Part shown: positions 48,048 through 57,740 of the stretch, piece by piece
Layout of the letters: each line of letters opens with the position of its first letter
Position numbering within the stretch: position 1 is the stretch's first letter
Assembly (NCBI RefSeq): GCF_005484805.1
Contig: NZ_CP039432.1
Location: 1,488,001 to 1,552,000, forward strand
From: Rhodococcus sp. SGAir0479
GTDB lineage: Bacteria > Actinomycetota > Actinomycetes > Mycobacteriales > Mycobacteriaceae
DNA length: 64,000 bases
Direction of reading: 5' to 3'
Program-made: the position numbers and the translations under genes
The notes under the pieces: model-generated
The model's database searches: none
What the model was told of the DNA's origin: nothing
Seen by the model: the letters and a program-made list of their open reading frames with translations, nothing else

Positions 48048-48641
48048 ATGCCACGCGCGATACATGTTTTTCGCACCCCTGATCGATTCATTGCGGGGAC
48101 GGTCGGCGAGCCCGGCGACCGGTCGTTCTATCTCCAGGCTGTGCACGACGCGCGGGTGGTGAGCGTGCTGCTCGAGAAGCAGCAGGTACAGGTGCTCGCC
48201 GACCGCATGGGGTTGTTGCTGGACGAGGTGCACCGGCGGTTCGGGACGGCAGTGCCGCCCGAGCCCGGCGAGCCCGGTGACCTGAGCCCGTTGGTCACCC
48301 CGCTCGACGTCGAATTCCGGGTGGGCACGATGGGGCTGGGTTGGGACGCGGAGGCCGAGGCCGTCGTCGTCGAGTTGCTGGCGGTCAGCGAGACCGAGTT
48401 CGACGAGTCGGTGGTCCTCGACGACGCCGAGGAGGGCCCGGACGCCGTGCGGGTGTTCCTCACGCCGATTCAGGCACGCGAGTTCGCGCTGCGTTCGGAA
48501 CGGGTGGTGGCGGCCGGCCGCGCGCCGTGTCCGCTGTGCGGCGAACCGCTCGCGGCCGACGGGCACCTGTGCATCCGGACCAATGGATATCGGCGCACGG
48601 CCGGTTTCGATTCGTCCGTCGACTTCGGGGAAGAACTCTGA
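48048..48641 (+). CDS. DUF3090 family protein
   Basis: The 197-residue protein belongs to the actinobacterial DUF3090 family: AIHVFRTPDRFIAGTVGEPGDRSFYLQAV at the N-terminus, DEVHRRF, and a C-terminal zinc-like knuckle CPLCGEPLAADGHLC (about residues 161-175) followed by a conserved NGYRR. No function has been assigned. It always accompanies the SCO1664-family gene, with which it overlaps here. AGGAGG is found before ATG 48048. It lies 39 bases after the phosphatase gene. Confidence 0.9.
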   Translation: MPRAIHVFRTPDRFIAGTVGEPGDRSFYLQAVHDARVVSVLLEKQQVQVLADRMGLLLDEVHRRFGTAVPPEPGEPGDLSPLVTPLDVEFRVGTMGLGWDAEAEAVVVELLAVSETEFDESVVLDDAEEGPDAVRVFLTPIQAREFALRSERVVAAGRAPCPLCGEPLAADGHLCIRTNGYRRTAGFDSSVDFGEEL

Positions 48642-49456
48642 CCGCGGCCGCGACCGACGACCCCGGGCACGTCCTCGCCCGGGGCGAGTTGACGCTGGTC
48701 GGGCGCGTCGTGCACGCGAGCAACGCGACGCTGGTCTGCGACGCGGCCGTCGACGGGATGTCGGTGCGATGCGTCTACAAGCCGATCCGCGGCGAACGTC
48801 CCCTGTGGGATTTCCCCGACGGCACGCTCGCGGGGCGCGAGGTGGCGTCGTACCTGATCTCCGAGGCTCTCGGGTGGGGTGTGATTCCGCGAACGGTGCT
48901 GCGGGACGGCCCGTTCGGGCCCGGGATGGTCCAGCAGTGGGTCGAGACGTCCGAACACCGTCCCGAGGCCGGTGGCCGGCCGGACCTGGTCGACATCTGC
49001 CCGCCGGACGCGGTGCCGCCCGGGTGGCTCGAGGTGCTGCGCGCCGTCGACGTCGACGGCGGCGAGGTGGCGCTGATCCACGCCGACGATCCGCGGCTGC
49101 AGCGGATGGCCGTGCTCGACGTGCTGCTCAACAACGCCGACCGCAAGGGTGGCCACGCACTCGAGGGCCTCGACGGGTCGGTGTACGGGGTCGACCACGG
49201 CATCTGTCTCCACGAGGAACACAAGCTGCGCACCGTGCTGTGGGGCTGGGCCGGCAAGCCGGTCGCGGACGATCTCATGACGGATGTGGCGGAGTTCGCC
49301 GAACGCCTCTCCGGCGACGAGTTGCCGGCAGTGCTCGCCGAGCACATCACCGGCCGCGAGATCGTCGCCCTGCGTCGGCGGGCCCGTGCGCTGCTGCGCA
49401 CCCCGGTCATGCCGCAGCCCGAGGGGCCGCGGCCGATCCCGTGGCCGGCGTTCTAG
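48638..49456 (+). CDS. SCO1664 family (PI3K/PI4K-fold) protein
   Basis: The 272-residue protein has a kinase-like pattern: LVCDAAVDGMSVRCVYKPIRGERPLWDFPDGTLA with a likely ATP-contact lysine (YKP), then LLNNADRKGGHAL (catalytic-type NADRKG) and YGVDHGICLH (DHG metal motif), as in phosphatidylinositol 3/4-kinase-like folds. Its substrate is unknown. The frame has no ATG or GTG near the DUF3090 end; the best start is CTG 48638, overlapping the upstream stop as CTGA, with GGGGAAGAA before it. A TTG at about 48687 is the alternative. Confidence 0.82.
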   Translation: MTAAATDDPGHVLARGELTLVGRVVHASNATLVCDAAVDGMSVRCVYKPIRGERPLWDFPDGTLAGREVASYLISEALGWGVIPRTVLRDGPFGPGMVQQWVETSEHRPEAGGRPDLVDICPPDAVPPGWLEVLRAVDVDGGEVALIHADDPRLQRMAVLDVLLNNADRKGGHALEGLDGSVYGVDHGICLHEEHKLRTVLWGWAGKPVADDLMTDVAEFAERLSGDELPAVLAEHITGREIVALRRRARALLRTPVMPQPEGPRPIPWPAF

Positions 49457-49905
49457 GGCCCCGGCGCGCGCCGCGCCCGGATCAGCTCCACGAGCATCCG
49501 GCGCAGACCCGCGGGGTCCGAGACCACGGCCGTCAGCGCCGCGTCGTCCTGCTCCCGTGCCAGCAGCTGCGCGTAGGTGTCCCGGCCGGCGTCGGTGATG
49601 GTGACCCGCACGCGGCGCTCGTCCGCGGGATCGGTCTCCCGTTGCACGAACCCGCCCCGGGCGAGGCGCTCGACGGTGCGGCTCATCGTCTGGTCGGTCA
49701 CCTGGCACGCGCGGGCGAGGTCGCGCTGCGAACGCGCGCCGGAGGTGAGCGTGTGCAATGCGATCAGACCCGCGTGCGTGACGTCGTGCTCGCGCAGCAC
49801 CTCCTCCCACGCGTGTTCGACCAGTCGGGCCGCGGTCGACAGCAGTCGGCCGGTGGGCCACGACTCGAAGCCGTCGGCGGTGGAGGGGGGTTCGGGGTGG
49901 GTCAC
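49453..49905 (-). CDS. MarR family transcriptional regulator
   Basis: The 150-residue regulator has the winged helix-turn-helix of MarR: LREHDVTHAGLIALHTL, QRDLARACQVTDQTMSRTVERLARGGFVQRETDPADERRVRVTITDAG with the usual DxR wing. It is divergent from an MMPL-type exporter, the classical arrangement for a local repressor of an efflux gene. GTG 49905 follows GGAG at a good distance. A TTG 27 bases upstream is an alternative start. Overlapping palindromes at 49922-49937 are possible operators. Its 3' end overlaps the SCO1664 gene by three to four bases. Confidence 0.9.
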   Translation of the reverse strand: MTHPEPPSTADGFESWPTGRLLSTAARLVEHAWEEVLREHDVTHAGLIALHTLTSGARSQRDLARACQVTDQTMSRTVERLARGGFVQRETDPADERRVRVTITDAGRDTYAQLLAREQDDAALTAVVSDPAGLRRMLVELIRARRAPGP

Positions 49906-49921
49906 TCGCGTCTCCGTGCAA

Positions 49922-49937
49922 TTGCTCAGCAAGCTGA
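49922..49937. promoter_or_regulatory. Overlapping palindromes between marR and MMPL genes
   Basis: TTGCT-C-AGCAA (49922-49932) and TCAGC-AA-GCTGA (49926-49937) overlap in the divergent promoter. Direct repeats TGATCCGA follow at 49947 and 49958. One or both could be MarR operators. Confidence 0.55.
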
Positions 49938-49991
49938 ATAAACTCTGATCCGAAGTGATCCGACACTAGTCCGCCTGCCTTCGGAGGTTCC

Positions 49992-52136
49992 GTGAGCACG
50001 TCCGTCCACGACCGTCCGACCACGCGCCCTTCCCGGGCGCGCTGGCTGCTCCCGGCGCTGCTCGTCCTGGTGTGGCTGGCCGTGGGCGGGTTCGGCGGCC
50101 CCTTCGCCGGCAAGCTCGGCGACGTCCAGCAGAACGACAACACCGCGTTCCTGCCGGCGTCGGCCGAGGCGACCGAGGCGGGCGAGATCTACGCGGACTT
50201 CACCGACACCCGCTTCGTGCCGGCCATCGTGGTCGCCGAACGCGAGTCCGGGATCACCCCGGCCGACACCGAGTTCCTGGCCGGGGTGGGGCAGCAGGTC
50301 GCGGGCGAACCCGGCTTCGCGTCGCAGACGTCCCCGCCGATCCCGTCGGAGGACGGGCGGGCCCTGCAGATGGTCGTGCCCGTCGACTCCACCGCCGAGG
50401 TGGGCGACACGGTCGCGGACCTGCGCACCGACCTCGAGAATCCACCGGCCGGGCTCACCGTGCTCGTCACGGGTCCGGCCGGGCAGGTCGCGGACCTCTC
50501 GACGGCGTTCAAGGGCATCGACGGACTGTTGCTGCTGGTGGCGGCCGGGGTGGTGCTGCTGATCCTCGTGGTGGTCTACCGCAGCCCGCTGCTGCCGCTG
50601 CTGGTGCTGTCGTCGGCGGTCTTCGCGCTCGGTCTCGCGAGTCTGCTGGTGTACCTGCTGGCCGATGCCGGCGCGATCGCACTCAACGGGCAGAGCCAGG
50701 GCATCCTGTTCATCCTGGTGTTCGGCGCTGCCACCGACTACGCGCTGCTGCTGGTGGCCCGGTACCGCGAGGAACTGCGCAACGCGCCCGACCGCTTCGA
50801 CGCGATGAAGCGGGCATGGCGGGCGACGCTCGAACCGGTCGCGGCGTCGGCGGGCACGGTGATCGCGGGCGTCCTGTGCCTGCTGCTGTCGGACCTGAAC
50901 TCCAACCGCGGGCTGGGGCCGGTGGCCGCGGTCGGCATCGCGGCGTCGTTCGTCGCGTCCATGACGTACCTGCCGGCGGTCCTGGTGCTGTTCGGCCGGG
51001 TGGCGTTCTGGCCGAAACGTCCCGCCTACGACCCGGCGCACGCTGGCCGGGACGAGACCGAGGATCACCGCTTCTGGGGCGCCCTGGCCACGAAGGTGGG
51101 CGCGCATCCCCGACGCTTCTGGGTCGCGTCGACGCTCGTGCTCGCTGCCTTCGCCCTGTTGCTGCCGATGTTCAAGGCCGGCGGTGTCGCGCAGTCCGAC
51201 GTCTTCCTGCTGAACGTCGACTCGGCGTCCGGGCAGGAGATCCTGAGCGCGCACTTCGACGCCGGAGCGGGATCGCCCGCGGTCGTCGTCGCCGCCGCCG
51301 ACCGGCTGGACGCCGTGGAGGCCGCCGCCCGCGTCGACGGCGTGACCGAGGTCCGGCCCGTGACCGCGCCGGGAGCGGAGGCCGCGCGGATCGTCGACGG
51401 CCGGGTCGCGCTCCAGGCGACGCTGGCCGATCCGGCCGACTCCCTGGCCGCCGAGGCGACGATCGAGCGGCTGCGGGACGCGGTCCACGCCGTGCCCGGC
51501 GCCGACGCACTGGTCGGAGGCCCGACGGCGACCGACCTCGACACCAAGGACACCTCCATCCGGGACCGGACACTGATCATCCCGATCGTCATCGTGGTGG
51601 TGTTCGCGATCCTGGCGCTGCTGCTGCGAGCCCTGCTGGCGCCGTTGCTGCTGATGGGCACGGTGGTGCTCTCGTTCGCCGCCACGCTCGGGGTGTCGTC
51701 GCTGGTGTTCGACCACCTGCTGGGGTTCCCGGGCGCCGACCCGGTGGTGCCGCTGTTCGCGTTCGTGTTCCTGGTGGCGTTGGGCATCGACTACAACATC
51801 TTCCTGATGACCCGGGTGCGGGAGGAGTCGCTGCGCGTCGGCACGCGCCGCGGCGCGTTGCGCGCGCTGACGGTGACCGGCGGCGTGATCACCTCGGCCG
51901 GTGTCGTACTGGCGGCCACGTTCTCCGCGCTGGCGGTGATCCCGCTGCTGTTCCTGGCGCAGCTGGCGTTCATCGTGGCGTTCGGCGTGCTGCTCGACGC
52001 CCTGCTGGTGCGCTCGCTGCTCGTGCCGGCACTCACCGTCGACCTGGGACGACGGATCTGGTGGCCCGGCCGGCTGGCCTCGGCGCCCGAACCGTCGTCG
52101 ACTCCGCCCGAGAGTGGCCGATCGGCTCTCCATTAG
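49992..52136 (+). CDS. MMPL family RND transporter
   Basis: The 714-residue protein has the two-repeat RND layout: one N-terminal helix, an extracytoplasmic domain, five helices (about 175-335) with [18 protein letters not shown] (proton-relay DY pair), a shorter second outer domain (about 380-510) and five more helices with [20 protein letters not shown] (second DY pair). It belongs to the smaller MMPL proteins (TrpM/YdfJ type), which export lipids or drugs. GGAGG precedes GTG 49992. The divergent MarR gene is the likely regulator. Confidence 0.92.
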   Translation: MSTSVHDRPTTRPSRARWLLPALLVLVWLAVGGFGGPFAGKLGDVQQNDNTAFLPASAEATEAGEIYADFTDTRFVPAIVVAERESGITPADTEFLAGVGQQVAGEPGFASQTSPPIPSEDGRALQMVVPVDSTAEVGDTVADLRTDLENPPAGLTVLVTGPAGQVADLSTAFKGIDGLLLLVAAGVVLLILVVVYRSPLLPLLVLSSAVFALGLASLLVYLLADAGAIALNGQSQGILFILVFGAATDYALLLVARYREELRNAPDRFDAMKRAWRATLEPVAASAGTVIAGVLCLLLSDLNSNRGLGPVAAVGIAASFVASMTYLPAVLVLFGRVAFWPKRPAYDPAHAGRDETEDHRFWGALATKVGAHPRRFWVASTLVLAAFALLLPMFKAGGVAQSDVFLLNVDSASGQEILSAHFDAGAGSPAVVVAAADRLDAVEAAARVDGVTEVRPVTAPGAEAARIVDGRVALQATLADPADSLAAEATIERLRDAVHAVPGADALVGGPTATDLDTKDTSIRDRTLIIPIVIVVVFAILALLLRALLAPLLLMGTVVLSFAATLGVSSLVFDHLLGFPGADPVVPLFAFVFLVALGIDYNIFLMTRVREESLRVGTRRGALRALTVTGGVITSAGVVLAATFSALAVIPLLFLAQLAFIVAFGVLLDALLVRSLLVPALTVDLGRRIWWPGRLASAPEPSSTPPESGRSALH

Positions 52137-52146
52137 GCTCGTTCCC

Positions 52147-53388
52147 ATGCAGTCTTGGTCCGACACCGCTGTCCCCTCCGTGCCCGGTCAGGGTCCGGCC
52201 CTCCGGCTCTACGACACCGCGGATCGTCAGGTCCGCCCGGTGACTCCCGGACCCACCGCGAAGATGTACGTGTGCGGAATCACGCCGTACGACGCGACGC
52301 ATCTCGGTCACGCCGCGACCTATCTGACGTTCGATCTGGTCAACCGGGTGTTGCGCGATGCCGGGCACGAGGTCCACTACGTGCAGAACGTCACCGACGT
52401 CGACGACCCGCTGTTCGAGCGCGCCGAGCGCGACGGAGAGGACTGGGTGGTGCTCGGCATGCGGGAGACCGCGCTCTTCCGTGAGGACATGGAGGCGCTG
52501 CGGGTGCTGCCGCCGCGTGACTACATCGGGGCCGTCGAGTCGGTGGGCGAGGTCGTCGAGCTGGTCGAGAAGTTCGTCGCCTCGGGTGCGGCGTACATCG
52601 TCGACGATCCCGAGTTCCCCGACGTCTACTTCCGCGCCGACGCGACCAGCCAGTTCGGGTACGAATCCGGCTACGACCGCGCCACGATGGACCACTTCTT
52701 CGCCGAACGCGGCGGGGATCCGGATCGTCCGGGTAAGAAGGATCCGCTCGACGCGCTGGTGTGGCGGGCGCAGCGGCCGGGCGAGCCGTCGTGGCCCTCG
52801 CCGTTCGGTCCCGGCCGTCCGGGGTGGCACATCGAGTGCGCGGCGATCGCACTCAACCGGATCGGGTCCGGCTTCGACATCCAGGGTGGCGGCAGTGACC
52901 TGATCTTCCCGCACCACGAGTTCTCCGCTGCCCATGCCGAATCGGCGACCGGCAGTGAGCGTTTCGCGCGCCATTACGTGCACACCGGCATGATCGGCCT
53001 GGACGGCGAGAAGATGTCGAAGAGCCGGGGGAACCTGGTCTTCGTGTCGAAGCTGCGCGGTGAGGGCGTCGATCCCGCTGCGATCCGGCTCGGGCTGCTG
53101 TCCGGCCACTACCGTGTCGACCGGCCGTGGACCGACGCCGTTCTGACGCAGGCGCAGGAGCGGCTGGCGCTGTGGCGCCGGGCCGCGGCGCTGGGTGCCG
53201 GTCCGTCGGCGGACGACACGATCGCGCGACTGCGCCAGCACCTGGCCGACGATCTCGACACCCCGAAGGCGCTCGACGCGATCGACGGCTGGGCGCGGCG
53301 GGCCGTCGATCACGGCGGGCCGGACGCAACGGCGCCGGGCGCGGTGGCGGACGCGGTGGACGCGCTGCTGGGTGTGAACCTGCGCTGA
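52147..53388 (+). CDS. mshC: Cysteine--GlcN-Ins ligase MshC (mycothiol synthesis)
   Basis: MshC joins cysteine to 1-D-myo-inosityl-2-amino-deoxyglucopyranoside using ATP, the penultimate step of mycothiol synthesis. The 413-residue protein is a cysteinyl-tRNA synthetase relative without the anticodon domain: [16 protein letters not shown] (zinc Cys, HIGH-like motif), [11 protein letters not shown] and [13 protein letters not shown] (zinc Cys and His), and EKMSKSRGN. Length and motifs match M. tuberculosis MshC (414). TAGGCT (52134-52139) seven bases before ATG suggests a leaderless start and overlaps the MMPL stop. Confidence 0.95.
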   Translation: MQSWSDTAVPSVPGQGPALRLYDTADRQVRPVTPGPTAKMYVCGITPYDATHLGHAATYLTFDLVNRVLRDAGHEVHYVQNVTDVDDPLFERAERDGEDWVVLGMRETALFREDMEALRVLPPRDYIGAVESVGEVVELVEKFVASGAAYIVDDPEFPDVYFRADATSQFGYESGYDRATMDHFFAERGGDPDRPGKKDPLDALVWRAQRPGEPSWPSPFGPGRPGWHIECAAIALNRIGSGFDIQGGGSDLIFPHHEFSAAHAESATGSERFARHYVHTGMIGLDGEKMSKSRGNLVFVSKLRGEGVDPAAIRLGLLSGHYRVDRPWTDAVLTQAQERLALWRRAAALGAGPSADDTIARLRQHLADDLDTPKALDAIDGWARRAVDHGGPDATAPGAVADAVDALLGVNLR

Positions 53389-53391
53389 GGG

Positions 53392-54669
53392 CTACAGGCG
53401 GGTGAACTTCTCCCGGTCCTCCTCGAACTCGGTCAGTAGGTCGGTCGTCAGTGTCGGCCGGGTGTCGGCGATCGCCGACAGGTAGTCCGCGGTGGTGGCG
53501 GGCCGCCCGGTGCGCTCGGTGACCTCGCGCTCGAATGCGGCCTGTGATCCCTTGCGGGATGCGAACTCGATGTCCGCAGGGGTGAAGAGCTCGCTGGCCT
53601 CGACCAGACGATCGAGATCGACGTGGTCCGCGGACGCACCGAGGTACCGGCGCCACACCGCACGGCGGGCGGGCGCGTCCGGGGGACCGACGGGTATGAC
53701 GTAGTCGAAACGTCCCGGCCGCAGGAACGCCGAGTCGAGGGAGTGCACCGCGTTGGTGGCGCACACCAGCAGCCGGCGCTCGCCCTCGCGGAACGCCGGG
53801 ATGAGTTTGAGCAGCTCGTTGGTCACGCCGTGTGCGGGACTGGTGGCGACTCCCGTTCGCGCACCGGCGATCTCCTCGACCTCGTCGATGAACAACACCA
53901 CCTCGTCGAGTTCGGAGAGATCGGCGAAGACGTCGCGCAACGACGCCGCCAGACCGCCCTCGGACGCCGCGGCCAGCCGCGAGGGGAACAGTTCGACGAA
54001 CGGCCAGTCCAGCCGCGAGGCAATCGCCTTGGCGAAGCTCGTCTTGCCGGTGCCGGGTGGTCCGAAGAGGATGACCGCCTTGGGCGGCTGCACACCGTAG
54101 CGATCGGCCAGGTCGGGGTTCTCGAGCGGCGAGACGATGCGGCGCTCGATGACGTCCTTGACGCTCTCCATGCCCGACATGGTCTGCCACAGTCCGCCCG
54201 CCATGAGCCGGCCGCCGAGTTCGCTCAGCAGCGTCTTGTCCGGTCCCGGGGGTTCGAGTAGTTCGTAGTACACCAAGCGGTCGCGGCGCAGATATCCCGA
54301 GTGCTCGAACGCCGCCGACCCGGTCGCCGCCTCGGGGAGTACGGCGGATATGCGATGGGCGCCCGCCGCGCGCAGACGGCGTTCCAGGTGGGCCAGCATG
54401 GCGCTGCCGATTCCTCGGTTACGCCATCGGGAGGCCAAGGCGACCAACAGGATCCACGCGCGTTCTCCGTGCACCTGCGCCACCGACATGCCCACCAGTT
54501 CGTCACCGGCCACCGCGACCACCGCGGGTTGCCCCGCGCGGGCGGCCGCCATCACCTCGGCGAGCGTGAACACCGGTTCGGGGGAGCCGGGTGTCCGGCT
54601 CTGGTCCCACACCCCGATCGCCTGATCGAGGTCGTCGTTCTGGAAGTCGCGCAACCGCCATACCGGCAT
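53392..54669 (-). CDS. GNAT acetyltransferase-AAA+ ATPase fusion
   Basis: The 425-residue protein has two domains. Residues 1-140 are a GNAT fold with the acetyl-CoA motif RWRNRGIGSAM (81-91) and a C-terminal tail EHSGYLRRDRLVYYEL. Residues about 165-425 are a classical AAA domain with Walker A GPPGTGKT (203-210), Walker B VVLFIDE (257-263) and the second region of homology ATNAVHSLDSAFLRPGRFD (304-322) with arginine finger. It may modify and remodel the same target. The gene is convergent with mshC, three bases apart. No partner gene points to the substrate. Confidence 0.88.
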   Translation of the reverse strand: MPVWRLRDFQNDDLDQAIGVWDQSRTPGSPEPVFTLAEVMAAARAGQPAVVAVAGDELVGMSVAQVHGERAWILLVALASRWRNRGIGSAMLAHLERRLRAAGAHRISAVLPEAATGSAAFEHSGYLRRDRLVYYELLEPPGPDKTLLSELGGRLMAGGLWQTMSGMESVKDVIERRIVSPLENPDLADRYGVQPPKAVILFGPPGTGKTSFAKAIASRLDWPFVELFPSRLAAASEGGLAASLRDVFADLSELDEVVLFIDEVEEIAGARTGVATSPAHGVTNELLKLIPAFREGERRLLVCATNAVHSLDSAFLRPGRFDYVIPVGPPDAPARRAVWRRYLGASADHVDLDRLVEASELFTPADIEFASRKGSQAAFEREVTERTGRPATTADYLSAIADTRPTLTTDLLTEFEEDREKFTRL

Positions 54670-54874
54670 CTGCCGTCACCTCGCTTCGGGCCGGGTTCTC
54701 CAGTAGACACCGCGCGGCGTGTGCTGTCAGGCCCGACGCCGGCGCCCGGCCACCTGCCTTTCGGGGTGAAAGCGCCGGTCACGACGTGGGTGTGGCCGAA
54801 GCCGTGTGGTCGGAGTCACCCGCCGGATAGATTGGTGGGCGGGGCCGCCGACGAGGTGCGGAGGTGAGCGAGCC

Positions 54875-55441
54875 GTGACACCCGACGAACTCATGAACGA
54901 GGCCTGCCGGTTGGCGATCGAGGCGGTCGCCAACGCGTGGGGCGGACCGTTCGGGGCGGTGATCGCCCGGGACGGCGAGATCGTCGCCCGCGGACAGAAC
55001 CGGGTGCTGCTCACCGGCGATGTGACGGCACACGGCGAGATCGAGGCCATCCGCAAGGCTGTGCAGGTGCTCAACCCCCGGGCGCCGAGCATCGGGTCCG
55101 AGCATGTGGACCGGTCCACTCTGACGCTGGTGCCGCGGCCGGACGGCTCACCCGATCGGGTGCCCCGGCGGGCCCGGATGCTGATGGGCATGGAGATCTA
55201 CACGTGCGGTGCGCCGTGCCCGATGTGTATGAGCGCGATCTACTGGGCGCGGCTCGACGCCGTCTACTTCGCGAGCGATGTCGCTGCGACGAGCAGGATC
55301 GGGTTCGACGACGCGTTCCAGTACGAGGACTTCGCGCGACCGCTGGCCGATCGGTCCGTCAAGGTCGAGCAGCTCCGCCCCGATCTGGGTGCGGCAGCCT
55401 ACGAGACGTGGGCCGAGAAGCCCGACCGGCACCCCTACTGA
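54875..55441 (+). CDS. Nucleoside deaminase (guanine deaminase/tRNA adenosine deaminase-like)
   Basis: The 188-residue zinc enzyme has the cytidine-deaminase-fold motifs: THGEIEAI (metal His and catalytic Glu, about 48-55) and GAPCPMCMSAIYWARLDAVYFAS (metal Cys pair, about 113-135). The family includes guanine deaminases and TadA. The absence of tRNA-binding C-terminal helices and a long insertion between the motifs (RPDGSPDRVPRRARM) favour a free nucleobase or nucleoside substrate. GGAGGTGA (54860-54867) gives a strong ribosome site for GTG 54875. It is followed by the ABM gene 19 bases later. Confidence 0.88.
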   Translation: MTPDELMNEACRLAIEAVANAWGGPFGAVIARDGEIVARGQNRVLLTGDVTAHGEIEAIRKAVQVLNPRAPSIGSEHVDRSTLTLVPRPDGSPDRVPRRARMLMGMEIYTCGAPCPMCMSAIYWARLDAVYFASDVAATSRIGFDDAFQYEDFARPLADRSVKVEQLRPDLGAAAYETWAEKPDRHPY

Positions 55442-55460
55442 TCTCGCCGGGGTGACTGGC

Positions 55461-56423
55461 ATGACCGGTTCGGAGCCGTCGGTGCACCGTAGGCCGGCGA
55501 CGGTGGTGGTCACGCACGTGCTGCGTCCGGGCGCGGAGCACCGCTTCCGGCGGTGGCAGCGCGAAGTCGACTCCGCCGCTGCGGCATTCGCCGGGTACGG
55601 CGGCACCGAGGTGTCACCGCCCCGCGGCGGTGGCCGCGAGTGGTCCGTCGTCTACCGGTTCGACAGCCTCGACCATCTGCGCGCGTGGTTGGACAGCGCT
55701 CCCCGACGCGCACTCGTCGAGCGTGCCGCGCCGCTGTTCTCGGACCCGCCGTCCCAGAGCGTGCTGGTGGAGAACGGTGACGATCCGGTGACGTTGGTGG
55801 TGACCCATCGTCCCCCCGCGCCGGGCCGCGAATTCGAGTTCCTCGCCTGGCAGCGTCGAATCACGGACGCCGAGAAGCGTTTTCCCGGTTTCCGGAGTTC
55901 GCAGTGGCATCCGCCGATTCCGGGCGTGCAGGACGACTGGACGATTCTGGTGACCTTCGCGTCCCGCGCGCACCTGGACCGATGGCTCGACTCTTCCGAA
56001 CGTGCGGCGCTGTTGGCCGAGGGTGCGGGGTTCGAGGACTTCACCGTCCGGCCGATCTCGAACCCGTACGGCTCCTGGTTCGCCGCGCCTGCAGCCGGCG
56101 ACCGTCCGGTTCCGTCGTGGAAGACCGCGCTGGCGGTGCTCGTCGGGCTCTACCCGCTGGTGGTGGTGCTCACGATCACGATCGACGAGTTGTGGCCGGG
56201 CGGACCGTTGTGGGCGAGCCTGCTGGTGGGCAACGTCGCGTCGGTGTGTCTGCTCACGTGGGGCGTGATGCCGGTCGTCACGCGGGCCCTGCGGTTCTGG
56301 CTGCAGCCCGGCACGGACAGTCGGCGGATCGACACCGTGGGGCTGGCGGTCTCCGTGGCCGTCCTCACGGTGGCCGCGGTCGGCTTCTGGCTCGCGACCA
56401 CCGTGGTCTGGGACCTGCCGTGA
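55461..56423 (+). CDS. Tandem ABM-domain membrane protein
   Basis: The 320-residue protein has two antibiotic-biosynthesis-monooxygenase (ABM)-type domains: the first from VVVTHVLRPGAEHRFRRWQREV to about residue 105, the second from LVVTHRPPAPGREFEFLAWQRRI to about 200. About three membrane helices follow (about 222-243, 253-275, 293-316). Single ABM domains are heme-degrading or quinol oxygenases; here two are fused and membrane-anchored, so the role may be sensing or ligand handling. ATG 55461 follows GGGGTG; GTG 55452 is an alternative. The deaminase gene is directly upstream. Confidence 0.82.
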   Translation: MTGSEPSVHRRPATVVVTHVLRPGAEHRFRRWQREVDSAAAAFAGYGGTEVSPPRGGGREWSVVYRFDSLDHLRAWLDSAPRRALVERAAPLFSDPPSQSVLVENGDDPVTLVVTHRPPAPGREFEFLAWQRRITDAEKRFPGFRSSQWHPPIPGVQDDWTILVTFASRAHLDRWLDSSERAALLAEGAGFEDFTVRPISNPYGSWFAAPAAGDRPVPSWKTALAVLVGLYPLVVVLTITIDELWPGGPLWASLLVGNVASVCLLTWGVMPVVTRALRFWLQPGTDSRRIDTVGLAVSVAVLTVAAVGFWLATTVVWDLP

Positions 56424-56431
56424 CCCCGCGT

Positions 56432-57685
56432 TCACTCCGCGCCGGTGACCGTCAACCACAGGAGGGCGACGTTGAGCGCCGTGATGAGCCCGGCGCAGAC
56501 CCAGGCCGCGGCGGTCGTGAGCGGCGCGTTGCGCTCGGGTCCCATGAGCGTCCGGTCGGACGTCATCCGTACCAGCGGTACCAGCGCGAACGGAATGCAC
56601 AGACTCAGGACCACCTGGCTGACGATCAGCGCGAGCGTCGGATCGATTCCGACGGCCAGCACGACCAGGGCCGGGATCAGCGTGACGACGCGGCGGACCA
56701 GGACGGGGATCCGCACGTTGAGCAGGCCGTGCATGATCTCCGACCCGGCAGCGCACCCCACCGACGTCGATGCCAGACCGGAGGCGAGCAGGCCCACCGC
56801 GAAGACGACCGCGACACCGGGGCCCAGGGAGTCCTGGATGGCGGCGTGGGCGCCCTCGATGCTGTCGGTGTCCGGCACCCCGCGCAACGCCGCCGCGGCG
56901 AGCAGCAGCATGCCGATGTTGACCGCCCCGGCCACCACCAGCGCCCCCCCGACGTCCCACCGGGTGATGCGGAGCAGCCGACGCAACCGCGGCCCGTGCC
57001 CGGCGAATCCGTGGCGGTCCCGCGCGAGCGCGGAATGGAGATAGATCGCGTGCGGCATCACCGTCGCACCCAGCATGCTCGCGGCCAGCAGGACGGTGTC
57101 GGCGCCCTCGAATCGCGGCACCAGCCCCGCGACGGTGTCGCGGCCCGAGACGTCGGTGAACGCGAGACCGGTGAGGAACCCGAGCGTGATGACGGCGAGC
57201 AGCCCGATCACGACGAACTCGAACGTTCGTTGGCCGCGTCGGGACTGGATCGACAGGATGGCCGTGGACACGATGCCGGTGATCAGACCGCCCACGAACA
57301 GCGGCAGCCCGAACAGCAGGTGCAGCGCGACGGCTCCGCCGATCACCTCGGCGAGATCGGTGGCCGCGGCCATCGCCTCCGCCTGCAGCCAGAACGCGCG
57401 GCGAGTGCCCTTCCGCAGCCGGAGTCCGAGCATCTCGGGCAGCGACCGGCCCGTGACCAGGCCGAGCTTGGCCGACAGGTACTGGATCAGGACGGCCATC
57501 GCGTTCGCGAGGACCAGGACCCACACGAGCAGGTAGCCGTACTTGGCGCCGGCGGTGAGATTCGCCGCGACGTTCCCGGGGTCGACGTACGCGATCGCCG
57601 CGACGAACGCGGGCCCCAGGAGCGCAACGGAACGCAACCCGCCCCGCGGACGGCGCGGGGCGGGTGCGGCGGTCTCGGTGCTCAC
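56432..57685 (-). CDS. mntH: Nramp-type divalent metal transporter (MntH)
   Basis: The 417-residue proton-coupled importer of Mn2+ and related metals has about eleven helices with the metal motif DPGN in AYVDPGNVAAN (helix 1) and MPHAIYLHSALA (helix 6), plus AEVIGGAVAL. Both metal-binding helices are intact. GTG 57685 follows TGGAG and starts at VSTETAAPAP. A palindrome and -10 hexamer upstream (57741-57763) suggest metal-dependent control. It is convergent with the ABM gene, eight bases apart. Confidence 0.93.
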   Translation of the reverse strand: MSTETAAPAPRRPRGGLRSVALLGPAFVAAIAYVDPGNVAANLTAGAKYGYLLVWVLVLANAMAVLIQYLSAKLGLVTGRSLPEMLGLRLRKGTRRAFWLQAEAMAAATDLAEVIGGAVALHLLFGLPLFVGGLITGIVSTAILSIQSRRGQRTFEFVVIGLLAVITLGFLTGLAFTDVSGRDTVAGLVPRFEGADTVLLAASMLGATVMPHAIYLHSALARDRHGFAGHGPRLRRLLRITRWDVGGALVVAGAVNIGMLLLAAAALRGVPDTDSIEGAHAAIQDSLGPGVAVVFAVGLLASGLASTSVGCAAGSEIMHGLLNVRIPVLVRRVVTLIPALVVLAVGIDPTLALIVSQVVLSLCIPFALVPLVRMTSDRTLMGPERNAPLTTAAAWVCAGLITALNVALLWLTVTGAE

Positions 57686-57740
57686 GGAACTCCAGAGGGC
57701 GTCGGTCGAACAGCCGCCGGTCGGCCATTCGCATGTTCGC

